Positions 10,075 to 20,188 of a DNA stretch of 64,000 bases are shown here, one piece after another. A program made the position numbers and the translations under genes. The stretch covers positions 1 through 64,000 of the forward strand of contig JAUSOD010000093.1 of the NCBI GenBank assembly GCA_030656215.1, written 5' to 3'. The notes below the pieces were generated by a model. The model saw only the letters and a list, made by a program, of their open reading frames with translations. It was not told where the DNA came from and did no database searches. This DNA is from Azoarcus sp. GTDB taxonomy: Bacteria; Pseudomonadota; Gammaproteobacteria; Burkholderiales; Rhodocyclaceae. Position 1 is the stretch's first letter. Each line of letters opens with the position of its first letter.

Positions 10075-13000
10075 ATGACTTCCCCCCTGATTGCTCCGCA
10101 CGCTCCCCGTTTCGTCCACCTCCGCCTGCACACCGAATACTCGATCACCGACGGTATCGTCCAGATCGACCAGGCCATTGCCAGTGCCGCAGCCGACGGC
10201 ATGCCCGCGCTCGGCATCTCCGACCTGGTCAACCTGTTCGGCATGGTCAAGTTCTACAAGGGCGCACGCGGCAAGGGTATCAAGCCCGTCGTTGGCGTCG
10301 ATGTGTGGATTGAGAACGAGGTCGAGCGCGACAAGCCGCATCGCGTTCTGCTGATCTGCAAGAACCGGGTCGGCTATGGCCAACTGTGCGAGTTGCTCAC
10401 CCGGGCCTATCTGGAGAACAAGCACCGCGGACGGGCGGAGATGCGCCGCGGGTGGTTCGAAGGCGGCGCAGCGAGCGAATTGCTGTGCCTGTCCGGGGCG
10501 ATGATGGGCGACGTGGGGCAGGCGCTGATCAACGGCAATCCGGAGATCGCCGAGCAACTGGCCGCGGACTGGGCACGGCTCTTTCCGGGGGCGTTCTACA
10601 TCGAGTTGCAGCGCGCCGGCCACCCCGGCTCCGAAGCCTATATCCGCCAGGTTGTGTTGCTTGCAGGCAAGCTCGGGCTGCCGGTGGTCGCGACCCATCC
10701 GGTGCAGTTCCTCAAGCGCGAGGATTACGACGCCCACGAGGCGCGGGTGTGTATTGCCCAGGGCTATGTGCTCGCCGACAAACGTCGGCCACGGGATTTC
10801 ACCGAAGAGCAATACCTCAAAAGCCAGGACGAGATGTGCGCGCTGTTTGCGGACATCCCCGAGGCGCTGGAAAACGCGGTCGAGATCGCGCGCCGCTGCT
10901 CGCTGACGGTGCAACTGGGCAAGAACTTCCTGCCCCAGTTCCCGACCCCGGAGGGAATGACGCTGGACGACTTCCTGGTCCAGGAAGCGAAAGACGGGCT
11001 CGAACTTCGACTGGCCCAGCTCTACCCCAACCCGGAGGAGCGCGAACGCCAGCGTCCGCGCTACGAGGATCGGCTCAAGTTCGAGACCGACACCATCATC
11101 CAGATGGGTTTCCCCGGCTACTTCCTGATCGTGGCCGACTTCATCCGCTGGGGCAAGAAGAACGGCGTGCCAGTGGGGCCGGGCCGTGGTTCCGGTGCCG
11201 GTTCGCTGGTGGCCTATTCGCTCGACATCACCGACATCGACCCGCTCGAATACGCCCTGCTGTTCGAGCGCTTCCTGAACCCGGAGCGGGTGTCGATGCC
11301 CGACTTCGATATCGACTTCTGCCAGGACAACCGCTACCGCGTCATCGAATATGTGCGCGAGCGCTACGGCAAGGAGGCAGTGAGCCAAATCGCCACCTTC
11401 GGTACCATGGCCTCGAAGGCGGTGGTACGCGACGTCGGGCGCGTGCTCGATCTGCCCTATGGCCTGTGCGACCGGCTGTCCAAGCTGGTGCCGGTGGAGG
11501 GCGCCAAGCCGGTGTCGCTGACCCGCGCCTACGAAATGGAGCCGCAGATCGGCGACATGATGAAGGACGGCAACGACGGCGAGTCGGTGCAGAAGCTCTG
11601 GAGCCTGGCGCTGCCGCTGGAGGGCCTGTCGCGCAACGTCGGCATGCACGCCGGCGGGGTGCTGATCGCGCCGGGCAAGCTCACTGACTTCTGCCCGCTG
11701 TACATCGCCGACGGCGACGACGCCACCCCGGTGTCGCAGTTCGACAAGGACGACGTCGAGGCCGTCGGTCTGGTCAAGTTCGACTTCCTCGGCCTGCGCA
11801 ACCTCACCATTATCGAGCTCGCGCTCAAGTACATCGAGCGCCAGGAGGGCAGCCGTCCCGACCTGATGAGCCTCGGCTTCAAGGACCCCGCCGCTTACCA
11901 GATTCTGAAGGAGGCCAACACCACGGCGATCTTCCAGGTCGAATCGGACGGGATGAAGAAGCTGCTCAAGAAGCTCGCGCCCGACCGCTTCGAAGACATC
12001 ATCGCGGTGCTCGCGCTTTATCGTCCGGGCCCACTCGGCTCGGGCATGGTGGACGACTTCATCCTGCGCAAGAAGGGACAGCAGGAGATCGACTACTTCC
12101 ACCCCGACCTCAAAGCCTGCCTGGAGCCGACCTATGGCGTGATCGTGTACCAGGAACAGGTGATGCAGATCAGCCAGATTATCGGTGGCTACACCCTGGG
12201 CGGTGCCGACATGCTGCGCCGCGCGATGGGCAAGAAGAAAGCCGAGGAGATGGCCAAGCACCGCGAGACCATCGCTGCCGGTGCGAAGGAGAAGGGCTAC
12301 GACCCGGCGCTGGCCGAGCAGCTGTTCGACCTGATGACCAAGTTCGCGGAGTACGGCTTCAACAAGTCCCACACCGCGGCCTACGCGGTGGTGACCTACC
12401 ACACCGCCTGGCTCAAGGCCCATCACTGCGCGTCCTTCATGGCGGCGACGATGTCGTCCGACCTCGACAACACCGATACGGTCAAGATCTTCTACGAGGA
12501 CACCCTGGCCAACAAGATCGCGGTGCTGCCGCCCGACGTCAATTCATCCGACTATCGCTTTGTGCCGGTCGATCGCAAGACCATCCGCTACGGGCTGGGT
12601 GCGGTGAAGGGGGCAGGGGAGCCGGCGGTGTGCGCGATCGTCGCGGCACGGGAGAAGGGCGGGGCGTTCCGCGACCTGTTCGATTTCTGCGAGCGGGTCG
12701 ACCGCCGGCTGGTGAACAGGCGCGCGATCGAGGCACTGATCCGTGCCGGTGCGATGGACGCGCTGGACGGCCACAAGGGGCTCGACCGGGCGCAGCTGAT
12801 GGCCACGGTGTCGTTGGCAATGGAGGCGGCCGAACAGATTTCCGCCAACGCGATGCAGGGCGGTCTGTTCGACCTGATCCCCGAGGCTGCCGGCGCCGGC
12901 GTCGAGTTCGTCAAGGTGCGCCCGTGGACCGAGCGCGAGCGGCTCAAGGAAGAAAAGACTGCGATCGGCTTCTTCCTCTCCGGTCACCCCTTCAATGCGT

Positions 13001-13581
13001 TCAGGGGCGAAGTGCGCCGTTTCGTGCGCCGAACACTGGCCCAGATCGAGCCCTCGCGCGACCTGACCATGATGGCCGGGGTGGTGATGGAGGTCCGGAC
13101 CAAGGTCGGTGGTCGCGGCAAGATGGCTTTTGTGCAGCTCGACGATGGGACTCAGCCGCGCGAGGTGGCGGTGTACTCCGAGGTGCTCGACGCCAACCGC
13201 GGCAAGATCGTTGTCGACGAGGTGCTGGTGATCGAGGGCAAGGTCAGCAACGACGAGTTTTCCGGCGGGTTCCGCATCATCGCCGACAAATTGCTGACCC
13301 TGGGTGAGGCACGCAGCCGCTTTGCGCGTGCGCTGCAGTTGCGTCTGAACGGTGAGGTGGGCGAGACCGGCGGGGCGATTGCGACCGCCGAGCGACTGCA
13401 GACCTTGCTCACGCCTTATCGCGATGGCGGATGCGCGGTGAAGGTCAATTACCGCAACGCGGTGGCCGAAGCCGAATTGCCTTTTGGTGACGGCTGGCGG
13501 GTGAGGCTGGAGGAAAGCCTGCTTGAGAGCTTGCGCGAGTGGTTGCCGCCCGAGGCCGTCGAAGTCGTGTATCCGAACTGA
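10075..13581 (+). CDS. dnaE: DNA polymerase III alpha subunit DnaE
   Basis: Catalytic subunit of the replicative polymerase. The 1168 residues begin with the PHP domain (FVHLRLHTEYSITDGIVQID). The palm carries the acidic cluster PDFDIDFC (D410, D412, D414), preceded by GPGRGSGAGSLVAYSL. The finger and beta-binding regions follow, then an OB domain near the end (GVVMEVRTKVGGRGKMAFVQLDDG). I chose the ATG at 10075 over an in-frame one at 10024. A TAAAAT -10 box (10062-10067) ends only seven bases before 10075, so the mRNA would be nearly or fully leaderless and the earlier ATG would not be transcribed. Confidence 0.95.
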   Translation: MTSPLIAPHAPRFVHLRLHTEYSITDGIVQIDQAIASAAADGMPALGISDLVNLFGMVKFYKGARGKGIKPVVGVDVWIENEVERDKPHRVLLICKNRVGYGQLCELLTRAYLENKHRGRAEMRRGWFEGGAASELLCLSGAMMGDVGQALINGNPEIAEQLAADWARLFPGAFYIELQRAGHPGSEAYIRQVVLLAGKLGLPVVATHPVQFLKREDYDAHEARVCIAQGYVLADKRRPRDFTEEQYLKSQDEMCALFADIPEALENAVEIARRCSLTVQLGKNFLPQFPTPEGMTLDDFLVQEAKDGLELRLAQLYPNPEERERQRPRYEDRLKFETDTIIQMGFPGYFLIVADFIRWGKKNGVPVGPGRGSGAGSLVAYSLDITDIDPLEYALLFERFLNPERVSMPDFDIDFCQDNRYRVIEYVRERYGKEAVSQIATFGTMASKAVVRDVGRVLDLPYGLCDRLSKLVPVEGAKPVSLTRAYEMEPQIGDMMKDGNDGESVQKLWSLALPLEGLSRNVGMHAGGVLIAPGKLTDFCPLYIADGDDATPVSQFDKDDVEAVGLVKFDFLGLRNLTIIELALKYIERQEGSRPDLMSLGFKDPAAYQILKEANTTAIFQVESDGMKKLLKKLAPDRFEDIIAVLALYRPGPLGSGMVDDFILRKKGQQEIDYFHPDLKACLEPTYGVIVYQEQVMQISQIIGGYTLGGADMLRRAMGKKKAEEMAKHRETIAAGAKEKGYDPALAEQLFDLMTKFAEYGFNKSHTAAYAVVTYHTAWLKAHHCASFMAATMSSDLDNTDTVKIFYEDTLANKIAVLPPDVNSSDYRFVPVDRKTIRYGLGAVKGAGEPAVCAIVAAREKGGAFRDLFDFCERVDRRLVNRRAIEALIRAGAMDALDGHKGLDRAQLMATVSLAMEAAEQISANAMQGGLFDLIPEAAGAGVEFVKVRPWTERERLKEEKTAIGFFLSGHPFNAFRGEVRRFVRRTLAQIEPSRDLTMMAGVVMEVRTKVGGRGKMAFVQLDDGTQPREVAVYSEVLDANRGKIVVDEVLVIEGKVSNDEFSGGFRIIADKLLTLGEARSRFARALQLRLNGEVGETGGAIATAERLQTLLTPYRDGGCAVKVNYRNAVAEAELPFGDGWRVRLEESLLESLREWLPPEAVEVVYPN

Positions 13582-13590
13582 GCAATATGA

Positions 13591-13613
13591 AACAGGCGCC
13601 ATCGGCGCCTGTT
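13591..13613. terminator. Bidirectional hairpin between dnaE and hemF
   Basis: Perfect 10-bp stem (13591-13600 with 13604-13613) and a 3-base loop, lying between two convergent genes. No strong T run follows on the plus strand; the minus side has a short T-rich tail. It probably ends both transcripts. Confidence 0.6.
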
Positions 13614-13644
13614 CCCTGCCTGACGACGCGAAGACAGCTGGCCG

Positions 13645-14559
13645 CTACACCCAGTCGTGCGGCTTCAGAAACACCTCGTACAGCCTCGCCTCCGGCGAAC
13701 CCGCCTCCGGATGCCAGTCGTAGCGCCAGTGCACCACCGGCGGCATCGACATCAGGATCGACTCGGTGCGCCCGCCCGACTGCAGGCCGAACAAGGTGCC
13801 GCGGTCGAATACCAGATTGAACTCCACATAGCGTCCGCGGCGGTAGGACTGGAATTCGCGTTCGCGCTCGCCATAGCTGTCGTGGCGGTGGCGTTCGACG
13901 ATGGGCAGGTAAGCATCGAGGAAGGCGTCGCCGACCGAACGGGTGAGACCGAAAGCGGTGCCAAAGTCGGTATGGCCGTCGGCGCCGAGGTCGTCGAAGA
14001 ACAGCCCGCCGACGCCGCGCGGCTCGTTGCGGTGCTTGAGGAAGAAATAGCGGTCACACCACTCTTTCAGCCGGATGTGCTCGGCCTCGCCACCGAAGGG
14101 CAGCACCGCCGCCTTGCAGGTGGAGTGGAAGTGTCGGACGTCCTCTTCGAAACCGTAATAGGGGGTCAGGTCCATACCGCCGCCAAACCACCACACCGGC
14201 GGCTTGCCCTCGGCCAGCGCGACGAAGCAGCGCACGTTCATATGCACCGTGGGGCAGTACGGGTTGCGCGGATGCAGCACCAGCGACACCCCCATCGCCT
14301 CGAAGCGGCGACCGGCGAGCTCCGGCCGATGCGCAGTGGCCGAGGCTGGCATGCTGTCACCCATTACATGCGAGAAATTCACCCCGCCGCGCTCGAAGAA
14401 CTGACCATCCTCGATGACCCGCGTCAGTCCGCCACCGCCGCCCGGGCGTTCCCAGCCGTCGGCACGGAAAGGCAGGCCGTCGAAGGCCTCTAGTTCGGCA
14501 ACGATGCGCGTCTGCAGCTCGGTGAAGTAATGCTTGATGGTGACGAGGTCGATGCTCAT
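13645..14559 (-). CDS. hemF: Oxygen-dependent coproporphyrinogen III oxidase HemF
   Basis: Converts coproporphyrinogen III to protoporphyrinogen IX using O2, in heme synthesis. The 304 residues start [20 protein letters not shown]. They contain the family stretches [73 protein letters not shown] and [33 protein letters not shown]. An in-frame extension upstream overlaps purD and is not family-like. It sits 11 bases after purD as the last gene of the dusB-fis-purH-purD-hemF unit. Confidence 0.95.
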   Translation of the reverse strand: MSIDLVTIKHYFTELQTRIVAELEAFDGLPFRADGWERPGGGGGLTRVIEDGQFFERGGVNFSHVMGDSMPASATAHRPELAGRRFEAMGVSLVLHPRNPYCPTVHMNVRCFVALAEGKPPVWWFGGGMDLTPYYGFEEDVRHFHSTCKAAVLPFGGEAEHIRLKEWCDRYFFLKHRNEPRGVGGLFFDDLGADGHTDFGTAFGLTRSVGDAFLDAYLPIVERHRHDSYGEREREFQSYRRGRYVEFNLVFDRGTLFGLQSGGRTESILMSMPPVVHWRYDWHPEAGSPEARLYEVFLKPHDWV

Positions 14560-14570
14560 GCCGCCGCTCT

Positions 14571-15860
14571 TCAGGCCTTGCGCGCGACGGCGCGGTAACC
14601 GATGTCGCGGCGGTACTGGCAGCCGTCGAAGTGGATCGCAGAAGCGAGCTCGTAAGCTCGCTTCTGTGCGGCCTTGACGTTGTCGCCGAGCGCAGTGACG
14701 CAAAGTACGCGGCCGCCGGCAGTAACGATGGCGCCGTCCAGTTCCGCTGTCCCGGCGTGAAAGACGTGTGCTTCGTCGCTGGCACCGGTGGGCAGGCCGG
14801 TGATCGGGTCTCCCTTGCGCGGGCTTTCGGGATAGCCGGCCGCGGCGAGCACCACGCCCAGCGCAACGCGACGATCCCATTCGGCGTCGATCTGGTCGAG
14901 CTTGCCCGCGATCGCGCCCTCGATCAGATCGGCGAGATCGGTCTTGAGGCGCATCATGATCGGCTGGGTTTCGGGGTCGCCCATGCGGCAGTTGAATTCC
15001 ACCACCCGCGGCTTTCCGGCTTCGTCGATCATCAGGCCGGCGTAGAGAAAGCCGGTGTAGGGCAGGCCGTCGGCAGCCATGCCGGCAAGCGTCGGCAGGA
15101 TGACTTCGCGCATCACCCGGGCGTGAACCTCAGGCGTGACCACCGGTGCCGGCGAGTAGGCGCCCATGCCGCCGGTGTTGGGGCCCTGGTCGTCGTCGTG
15201 CAGACGTTTGTGATCCTGGCTGGTGGCCAGCGGCAGCGCATGCTTGCCGTCGGCGAGCACGATGAAGCTGGCTTCCTCGCCCTGCATGAACTCCTCGATC
15301 ACGACGCGGGCGCCCGCAGCGTCGTACTGTACGCCCAGCGTGTTGTCTACCAGCATCATGTCGATGGCGGCATGGGCCTCGTCGGCCGTCATCGCCACCA
15401 CCACGCCCTTGCCCGCGGCGAGACCGTCAGCCTTGATCACGATCGGGGCGCCTTCGGCGTCGATGTAGGCATGGGCCGCAGCCGGGTCGGAAAAAGTCTG
15501 GTACTTCGCAGTCGGGATCTTGTGTCGGAGCATGAAGCGCTTGGCGAAATCCTTGGAGCTTTCGAGCTGGGCGGCGTCCTTCGTGGGGCCGAAAATCGCC
15601 AGGCCGGCGGCGCGGAACGCGTCCACCACACCAGCAGCCAGCGGAGCCTCGGGGCCGACCACGGTGAACGCGACCTGTTCCTTGCGCGCGAGTTCGACCA
15701 ACTCCGCAACGGCGGTGACCGCCACATTTTGCAGCAAGGGCTCGCGCGCGGTGCCGGGGTTGCCGGGCGCGACCAGCACCCGCGTGACCTTGGGCGACTG
15801 GGCCAGCTTCCAGGCCAGCGCATGTTCGCGACCGCCGGAGCCGATGACGAGGACTTTCAT
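14571..15860 (-). CDS. purD: Phosphoribosylamine-glycine ligase PurD
   Basis: ATP-grasp enzyme for the second step of purine synthesis, joining glycine to phosphoribosylamine. The 429 residues start [73 protein letters not shown] and the metal-binding [14 protein letters not shown] are all present. It lies 13 bases downstream of purH and directly upstream of hemF. Confidence 0.96.
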   Translation of the reverse strand: MKVLVIGSGGREHALAWKLAQSPKVTRVLVAPGNPGTAREPLLQNVAVTAVAELVELARKEQVAFTVVGPEAPLAAGVVDAFRAAGLAIFGPTKDAAQLESSKDFAKRFMLRHKIPTAKYQTFSDPAAAHAYIDAEGAPIVIKADGLAAGKGVVVAMTADEAHAAIDMMLVDNTLGVQYDAAGARVVIEEFMQGEEASFIVLADGKHALPLATSQDHKRLHDDDQGPNTGGMGAYSPAPVVTPEVHARVMREVILPTLAGMAADGLPYTGFLYAGLMIDEAGKPRVVEFNCRMGDPETQPIMMRLKTDLADLIEGAIAGKLDQIDAEWDRRVALGVVLAAAGYPESPRKGDPITGLPTGASDEAHVFHAGTAELDGAIVTAGGRVLCVTALGDNVKAAQKRAYELASAIHFDGCQYRRDIGYRAVARKA

Positions 15861-15873
15861 GGGTTGCTCCGGA

Positions 15874-17469
15874 TCAGTGACGGAAGTGGCGGAAGCCAGT
15901 GACCACCATGGCGATGTCGTGCTCGTCGGCAGCGGCGATCACCTCGGCGTCACGCATCGAGCCGCCGGGCTGGATGACGGCGGTGGCGCCCGCCTGGGCG
16001 AGCACATCGAGGCCGTCGCGGAAGGGGAAGAAGGCATCCGACGCGACCACGCAGCCGGCGATCTGCAGGCCGGCGTTCTCGGCCTTGATCTTGGCGATGC
16101 GGGCGGAGTCCACCCGGCTCATCTGGCCGGCGCCGACGCCGATGGTCATGCCGTCGCGGCAATACACGATGGCGTTGGACTTGACGTACTTGGCCACGCG
16201 CCAGGCGAACAGCATGTCGCGCATCTCGGCTTCGGTGGGGGCGCGTTTGGTGACGACTTTGAGATCGGCGATCCGGATGCGCGCTTCGTCCGCGCTCTGC
16301 ACCAGCAGACCGCCGCCGACGCGCTTGTAATCGAGCGCGCCGGAGGGCTTGCCCAGCGCACAGGTGAGCACGCGCACGTTCTGTTTGGCACGCAGCAATT
16401 CCAGCGCGTCGGGCGTGTAGGACGGCGCGATCAGTACTTCGAGGAATTGCGCCGAAACGGCTTCGGCCGCCGCGCGGTCGACTTCGCCGTTGAAGGCGAT
16501 GATACCGCCGAAGGCCGAGGTCGGATCGGTGGAGAAGGCCTTCTTGTAGGCTTCAAGCGGGGTCGCGCCAAGGGCGACGCCGCACGGGTTGGCATGCTTG
16601 ACGATGACGCAGGCGGTGCCGTTCAGATCGCCCTCGAAGGCCTTGACGCATTCCCACGCCGCATCCGCGTCGGCGATGTTGTTGTACGACAGCTCCTTGC
16701 CCTGCAGCTGGGCGTAGCCGGCCACGCCGCCTTCGGGCGCGTTCGGTTCCTTGTAGAAGGCGGCACTTTGATGCGGGTTCTCGCCGTAGCGCAGATTCTG
16801 CACCTTGTCGAAGGCGAGCTGGAAGCGCTCCGGGTAGGCCTGCTTTGAAACGTCGCCGGCCTCGTTGGTCACCAGCGCGGTGAGGTAGTTGGAGATTGCC
16901 GAGTCGTAGCGCGCGGTGTGGGTGAAGGCCTTCACCGCCAGCGCGAAGCGGGTCTTGTAGCTCAGCTTGCCGCCCTTGGCTTTGAGCTCGGCAACGATCT
17001 CCGCGTAGTCTTCCGGGTTGGTGACGATGCCCACTCCGCCGGCTTCGTCGCCATGATTCTTGGCCGCGGCGCGGACCATGGTCGGGCCGCCGATGTCAAT
17101 GTTCTCGATCGCGTCTTCCAGGGTGCAGTCGGGCTGGGCGACGGTTTGCTGGAAGGGATAGAGATTGACCACCACGAGATCGATGCGGCTGATGTCGTGT
17201 GCGGCAATCGTCGCCATGTGCTCGGCGAGGTCGCGCCGCGCCAGGATGCCGCCGTGCACCTTCGGATGCAGGGTCTTGACCCGACCGTCGAGCATCTCGG
17301 GAAAGCCGGTGTGCTCGGACACGTCGGTGACATCCAGTCCGGCATCGCGCAGCAGGCTGGCCGTGCCGCCGGTGGACAGGAGCTTGATGCCGAGTCCGGC
17401 GAGTTCGCGCGCAAATTCGAGTACGCCGCGTTTGTCGGAGACGCTGATCAGGGCTTGGGTGACGGTCAT
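15874..17469 (-). CDS. purH: Bifunctional AICAR transformylase / IMP cyclohydrolase PurH
   Basis: Carries out the last two steps of IMP synthesis. The 531 residues start [23 protein letters not shown], an MGS-like cyclohydrolase domain (about 1-150, with [14 protein letters not shown] and [15 protein letters not shown]). The transformylase domain follows, with [23 protein letters not shown] and the C-terminal [21 protein letters not shown]. It stands 127 bases after fis, so it may have its own promoter as well as read-through from dusB-fis. Confidence 0.96.
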   Translation of the reverse strand: MTVTQALISVSDKRGVLEFARELAGLGIKLLSTGGTASLLRDAGLDVTDVSEHTGFPEMLDGRVKTLHPKVHGGILARRDLAEHMATIAAHDISRIDLVVVNLYPFQQTVAQPDCTLEDAIENIDIGGPTMVRAAAKNHGDEAGGVGIVTNPEDYAEIVAELKAKGGKLSYKTRFALAVKAFTHTARYDSAISNYLTALVTNEAGDVSKQAYPERFQLAFDKVQNLRYGENPHQSAAFYKEPNAPEGGVAGYAQLQGKELSYNNIADADAAWECVKAFEGDLNGTACVIVKHANPCGVALGATPLEAYKKAFSTDPTSAFGGIIAFNGEVDRAAAEAVSAQFLEVLIAPSYTPDALELLRAKQNVRVLTCALGKPSGALDYKRVGGGLLVQSADEARIRIADLKVVTKRAPTEAEMRDMLFAWRVAKYVKSNAIVYCRDGMTIGVGAGQMSRVDSARIAKIKAENAGLQIAGCVVASDAFFPFRDGLDVLAQAGATAVIQPGGSMRDAEVIAAADEHDIAMVVTGFRHFRH

Positions 17470-17596
17470 CGTGAGGCCTGGCTTGAAGAGGTGAATCGGG
17501 ATGTAAGTCGGGAGCTAAGTCGGAAAAATCGGATTGCTGCCCGGGAGGGCGCGGCCCGCGGGCTGATGCGCTTACCGCTCGCGGATGGAGAACGTG

Positions 17597-17833
17597 TCAG
17601 AGCAGGTCGTAATCGGTCAGCTTGCGTCGCAGTGTGTTGCGGTTGATGCCGAGCATGTCGGCCGCCACGGTCTGGTTGCCCTTGGCCTGCTGCAGCACGA
17701 ACTCCAGCATCGGTCGCTCGACATTGCGGATCACCATGTCGTAGATCGCGGCCGGACGTTCGCCATCGAGATCGCGAAAGTACTGGTCGAGGGTACGGAA
17801 AACGGAATCGGCTATCTCGTTGCTGCGGCTCAT
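17597..17833 (-). CDS. fis: DNA-binding protein Fis
   Basis: Nucleoid-associated homodimer that bends DNA and activates growth-related promoters. The 78 residues end in the conserved helix-turn-helix NQTVAADMLGINRNTLRRKLTDYDLL (about 53-78). Its start codon overlaps the dusB stop as ATGA (17830-17833). The dusB-fis pairing is the conserved proteobacterial arrangement, so fis depends on translation and promoter signals upstream of dusB. Confidence 0.96.
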   Translation of the reverse strand: MSRSNEIADSVFRTLDQYFRDLDGERPAAIYDMVIRNVERPMLEFVLQQAKGNQTVAADMLGINRNTLRRKLTDYDLL

Positions 17834-18852
17834 GCTGCGAGTTCCTGAGGCAGTTCTTCTTCGTAACGCAGGCGGCTGTCCGCTTCGGCCAGGTGGCCGA
17901 AGAATTCGTCAACTGCTGCGAGCTGTGCCGGAATGTCGGGAATCTGGTTCATCGTCCGGCGGAATGCGGCGGAGCCGATCAGGCCCTTGGTGTACCAGGA
18001 GATGTGCTTGCGCGCGATCCTGACCCCGGTGTCCTCGCCGTAGAAGGCGTAGAGGTCGGCCAGATGCTCGCGGCACACCTGCAGGATTTCGCTCACCAGC
18101 GGCGGCGGCAGTTCTTCGCCGGTAGTGAGGAAGTGTTCGATCTCGCGAAAAATCCACGGCCGGCCCTGTGCGGCGCGTCCGATCATGACCCCGTCGGCGC
18201 CGGTGTAGTCGAGCACGTACTTCGCTTTCTGCGGGGTGGTGATGTCACCGTTGGCGATCACCGGAATGCTTACCAGAGACTTGACCAGCGCAATGGTGTC
18301 GTACTCGGCCTCGCCCATGTACTGGTCTGCACGGGTACGGCCATGGATCGCGATCGCACGGATGCCGGATTCCTCGGCAATGCGGGCGATCATCGGTGCG
18401 TTTTTGTTCTGCCGGTTCCAGCCGGTACGGAACTTGAGCGTGACCGGGGTGCCCGGTACCGCATTCACCACCGCCTCGAGGATGCGGGCGACCAGTAGTT
18501 CGTCCTGCATCAGGGCGGAGCCGGCCATCACGTTGCACACCTTCTTGGCCGGACAGCCCATGTTGATGTCGATGATCTGGGCGCCGCGGTCGGCGTTGTG
18601 GCGTGCAGCTTCGGCCATCATCGCTGGGTCGGCGCCGGCGATCTGGACCGAAATCGGGTCGACCTCGCCGTCGTGGTTGGCCCGGCGCCGGGTCTTGGCG
18701 CTGCCATAGAGCAGCGAGTTCGAGGTCACCATTTCGGACACGGCCACACCGGCCCCCAGTTTCTTGCACAACTGGCGGAAAGGACGATCCGTCACGCCGG
18801 CCATCGGAGCGACGAAGAGGTTGTTGCGCAAGGTGAATCCGGCGAACTGCAT
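17830..18852 (-). CDS. dusB: tRNA-dihydrouridine synthase DusB
   Basis: FMN enzyme that reduces specific uridines in tRNA to dihydrouridine. The 340 residues start MQFAGFTLRNNLFVAPMAGVTDRPFR. The catalytic Cys100 sits in INMGCPAKKV, with HGRTRADQY and GADGVMIGRAAQGRPWIF of the FMN/TIM-barrel further on. It is first in the dusB-fis-purH-purD-hemF unit. A minus-strand TAAAAT (18882-18887) followed by a GC-rich stretch is the likely -10 and discriminator. Confidence 0.95.
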   Translation of the reverse strand: MQFAGFTLRNNLFVAPMAGVTDRPFRQLCKKLGAGVAVSEMVTSNSLLYGSAKTRRRANHDGEVDPISVQIAGADPAMMAEAARHNADRGAQIIDINMGCPAKKVCNVMAGSALMQDELLVARILEAVVNAVPGTPVTLKFRTGWNRQNKNAPMIARIAEESGIRAIAIHGRTRADQYMGEAEYDTIALVKSLVSIPVIANGDITTPQKAKYVLDYTGADGVMIGRAAQGRPWIFREIEHFLTTGEELPPPLVSEILQVCREHLADLYAFYGEDTGVRIARKHISWYTKGLIGSAAFRRTMNQIPDIPAQLAAVDEFFGHLAEADSRLRYEEELPQELAA

Positions 18853-19042
18853 GGGCGGGGGAGGTGCGGGAAAAGAGCGGCATTTTACCCCATGCAGGGG
18901 GGGCTTGGGGACTCATGGTCCGGCGTATTGGGTCGCTGGATTGATTCAGGATGTGCAGGATTGCACAGTGCGAGCCAGGCGAGACTGGGGTTTGCGGGCG
19001 GCTGGTCGGGACTTGCTTCGTTCTCGCCGTGTCCTTCTTGGG

Positions 19043-20188
19043 TCAGGGCCAGGCGCGGGCCCCGAACATCATTCGCCGGGCGACGAAGTGGCGCAGCGGC
19101 GAGCACAGGTCGAGCGCGAACAGACCTGCGCCGCGGGCGTGGCGCAGTGGGGCGATGTCGTTGCTGAACAGGCGTACCAGGCCGTCAGTGAAGCGGATGG
19201 TGCCGAAACGGTCGAGGTCGCGGGTCTTGCCGTAGGCGGCCAGGGTTGCGCTTGAGCCGGGATCGCCACGGTGGGAAAGCAGGGTGTCGGCCAACGCATG
19301 GACATCGCGCAGCGCAAGGTTGAAGCCCTGGCCGGCAACCGGGTGCAGAGTCTGGGCGGCGTTGCCGAGCCAGACGGTACGTTCGCCGATCGGATTCTTG
19401 CGGTAGCGCAGGCCGAGGGGGTAGCGCAGGCGGTCGCTGATCGCGGTCAGGGTGACCCGGTGGCCGATGATGGTCTGCAGTCGGGCAAGGTAGGCTGCAT
19501 CATCGAGTTGCAGCAAGGCATCGGCGTCATCGGCGGCGGCGACGTGCACCAGCGCATAGCCTTGTCCGCACGGTAGCAGGGCAACCGGGCCGGAGGTGGT
19601 GAAGCGTTCGAAGGCGGTGTGCTTGTGGCCGCCGGACACGGACAGCTGCGCGATCAGGGCGTGTTGCTGGTAGTCGTGTTCGACGATGCCGTCCGCTCCC
19701 GTGTTCATTCCCCCTTCGGCGCAGGCGGCGAGGCGGGCGGACAGGGTGCCGGCATGCCGTCCCGAGAGGCTGGCGATCACGTCGTCGGCCCCAGGGGCAA
19801 GGCGGGTGACTTCGGTCTCGTCGAGCACCGCAATGCCGGCCGCATCCACCTTGCGCCGCAGTGCCGCGGCCAGTTCCCCCGCCGGCAGGACGTGGCCGAG
19901 CGCGGGAACGTCGTAGTCGGCAGCCTGCAGCATCGAGCGGCCGAAGCTGCCCTGCTGCGAGATGTGAATGGTCGAGATCGGGGTGGCCGGCAGGCCCTGC
20001 CACACGCCCAGTTGCTCCAGCGTCAGCCGCGAACCGTGGGCGAGGGCAAGGATGCGCGGATCTCCGGCTGCCGCTTCGCGCGGGCGGGTGTCGGCCAGCA
20101 CGATGTCGAGTCCCGCGTCTTTCAGGCTCAGCGCCAGCGCAAGGCCGACCGGGCCGGCGCCGACAATCAGCAGGTCATGCTGCTGCAT
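19043..20188 (-). CDS. ubiH: UbiH/UbiF/Coq6-family FAD monooxygenase (ubiquinone synthesis)
   Basis: Flavoprotein hydroxylase of the ubiquinone ring. The 381 residues have the FAD-binding LLIVGAGPVGLALALSL (GxGxxG at 10-15), GDPRILALAHGS, and the second FAD motif WLGNAAQTLHPVAGQGFNLALRDVHAL. The first 14 bases overlap the end of pepP, as in the pepP-ubiH order of E. coli, which supports UbiH. Which ring position it hydroxylates cannot be decided from sequence, because this family includes broad-specificity members. Confidence 0.88.
   Translation of the reverse strand: MQQHDLLIVGAGPVGLALALSLKDAGLDIVLADTRPREAAAGDPRILALAHGSRLTLEQLGVWQGLPATPISTIHISQQGSFGRSMLQAADYDVPALGHVLPAGELAAALRRKVDAAGIAVLDETEVTRLAPGADDVIASLSGRHAGTLSARLAACAEGGMNTGADGIVEHDYQQHALIAQLSVSGGHKHTAFERFTTSGPVALLPCGQGYALVHVAAADDADALLQLDDAAYLARLQTIIGHRVTLTAISDRLRYPLGLRYRKNPIGERTVWLGNAAQTLHPVAGQGFNLALRDVHALADTLLSHRGDPGSSATLAAYGKTRDLDRFGTIRFTDGLVRLFSNDIAPLRHARGAGLFALDLCSPLRHFVARRMMFGARAWP

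Noticed and set aside
10033-12426. 797-codon minus-strand open frame opposite dnaE
   Set aside because: Codon-position shadow of a secure dnaE; no ribosome site or domain.
14560-14880. Longer hemF start upstream of 14559
   Set aside because: The extension overlaps purD out of frame and is Arg-rich without similarity to HemF.
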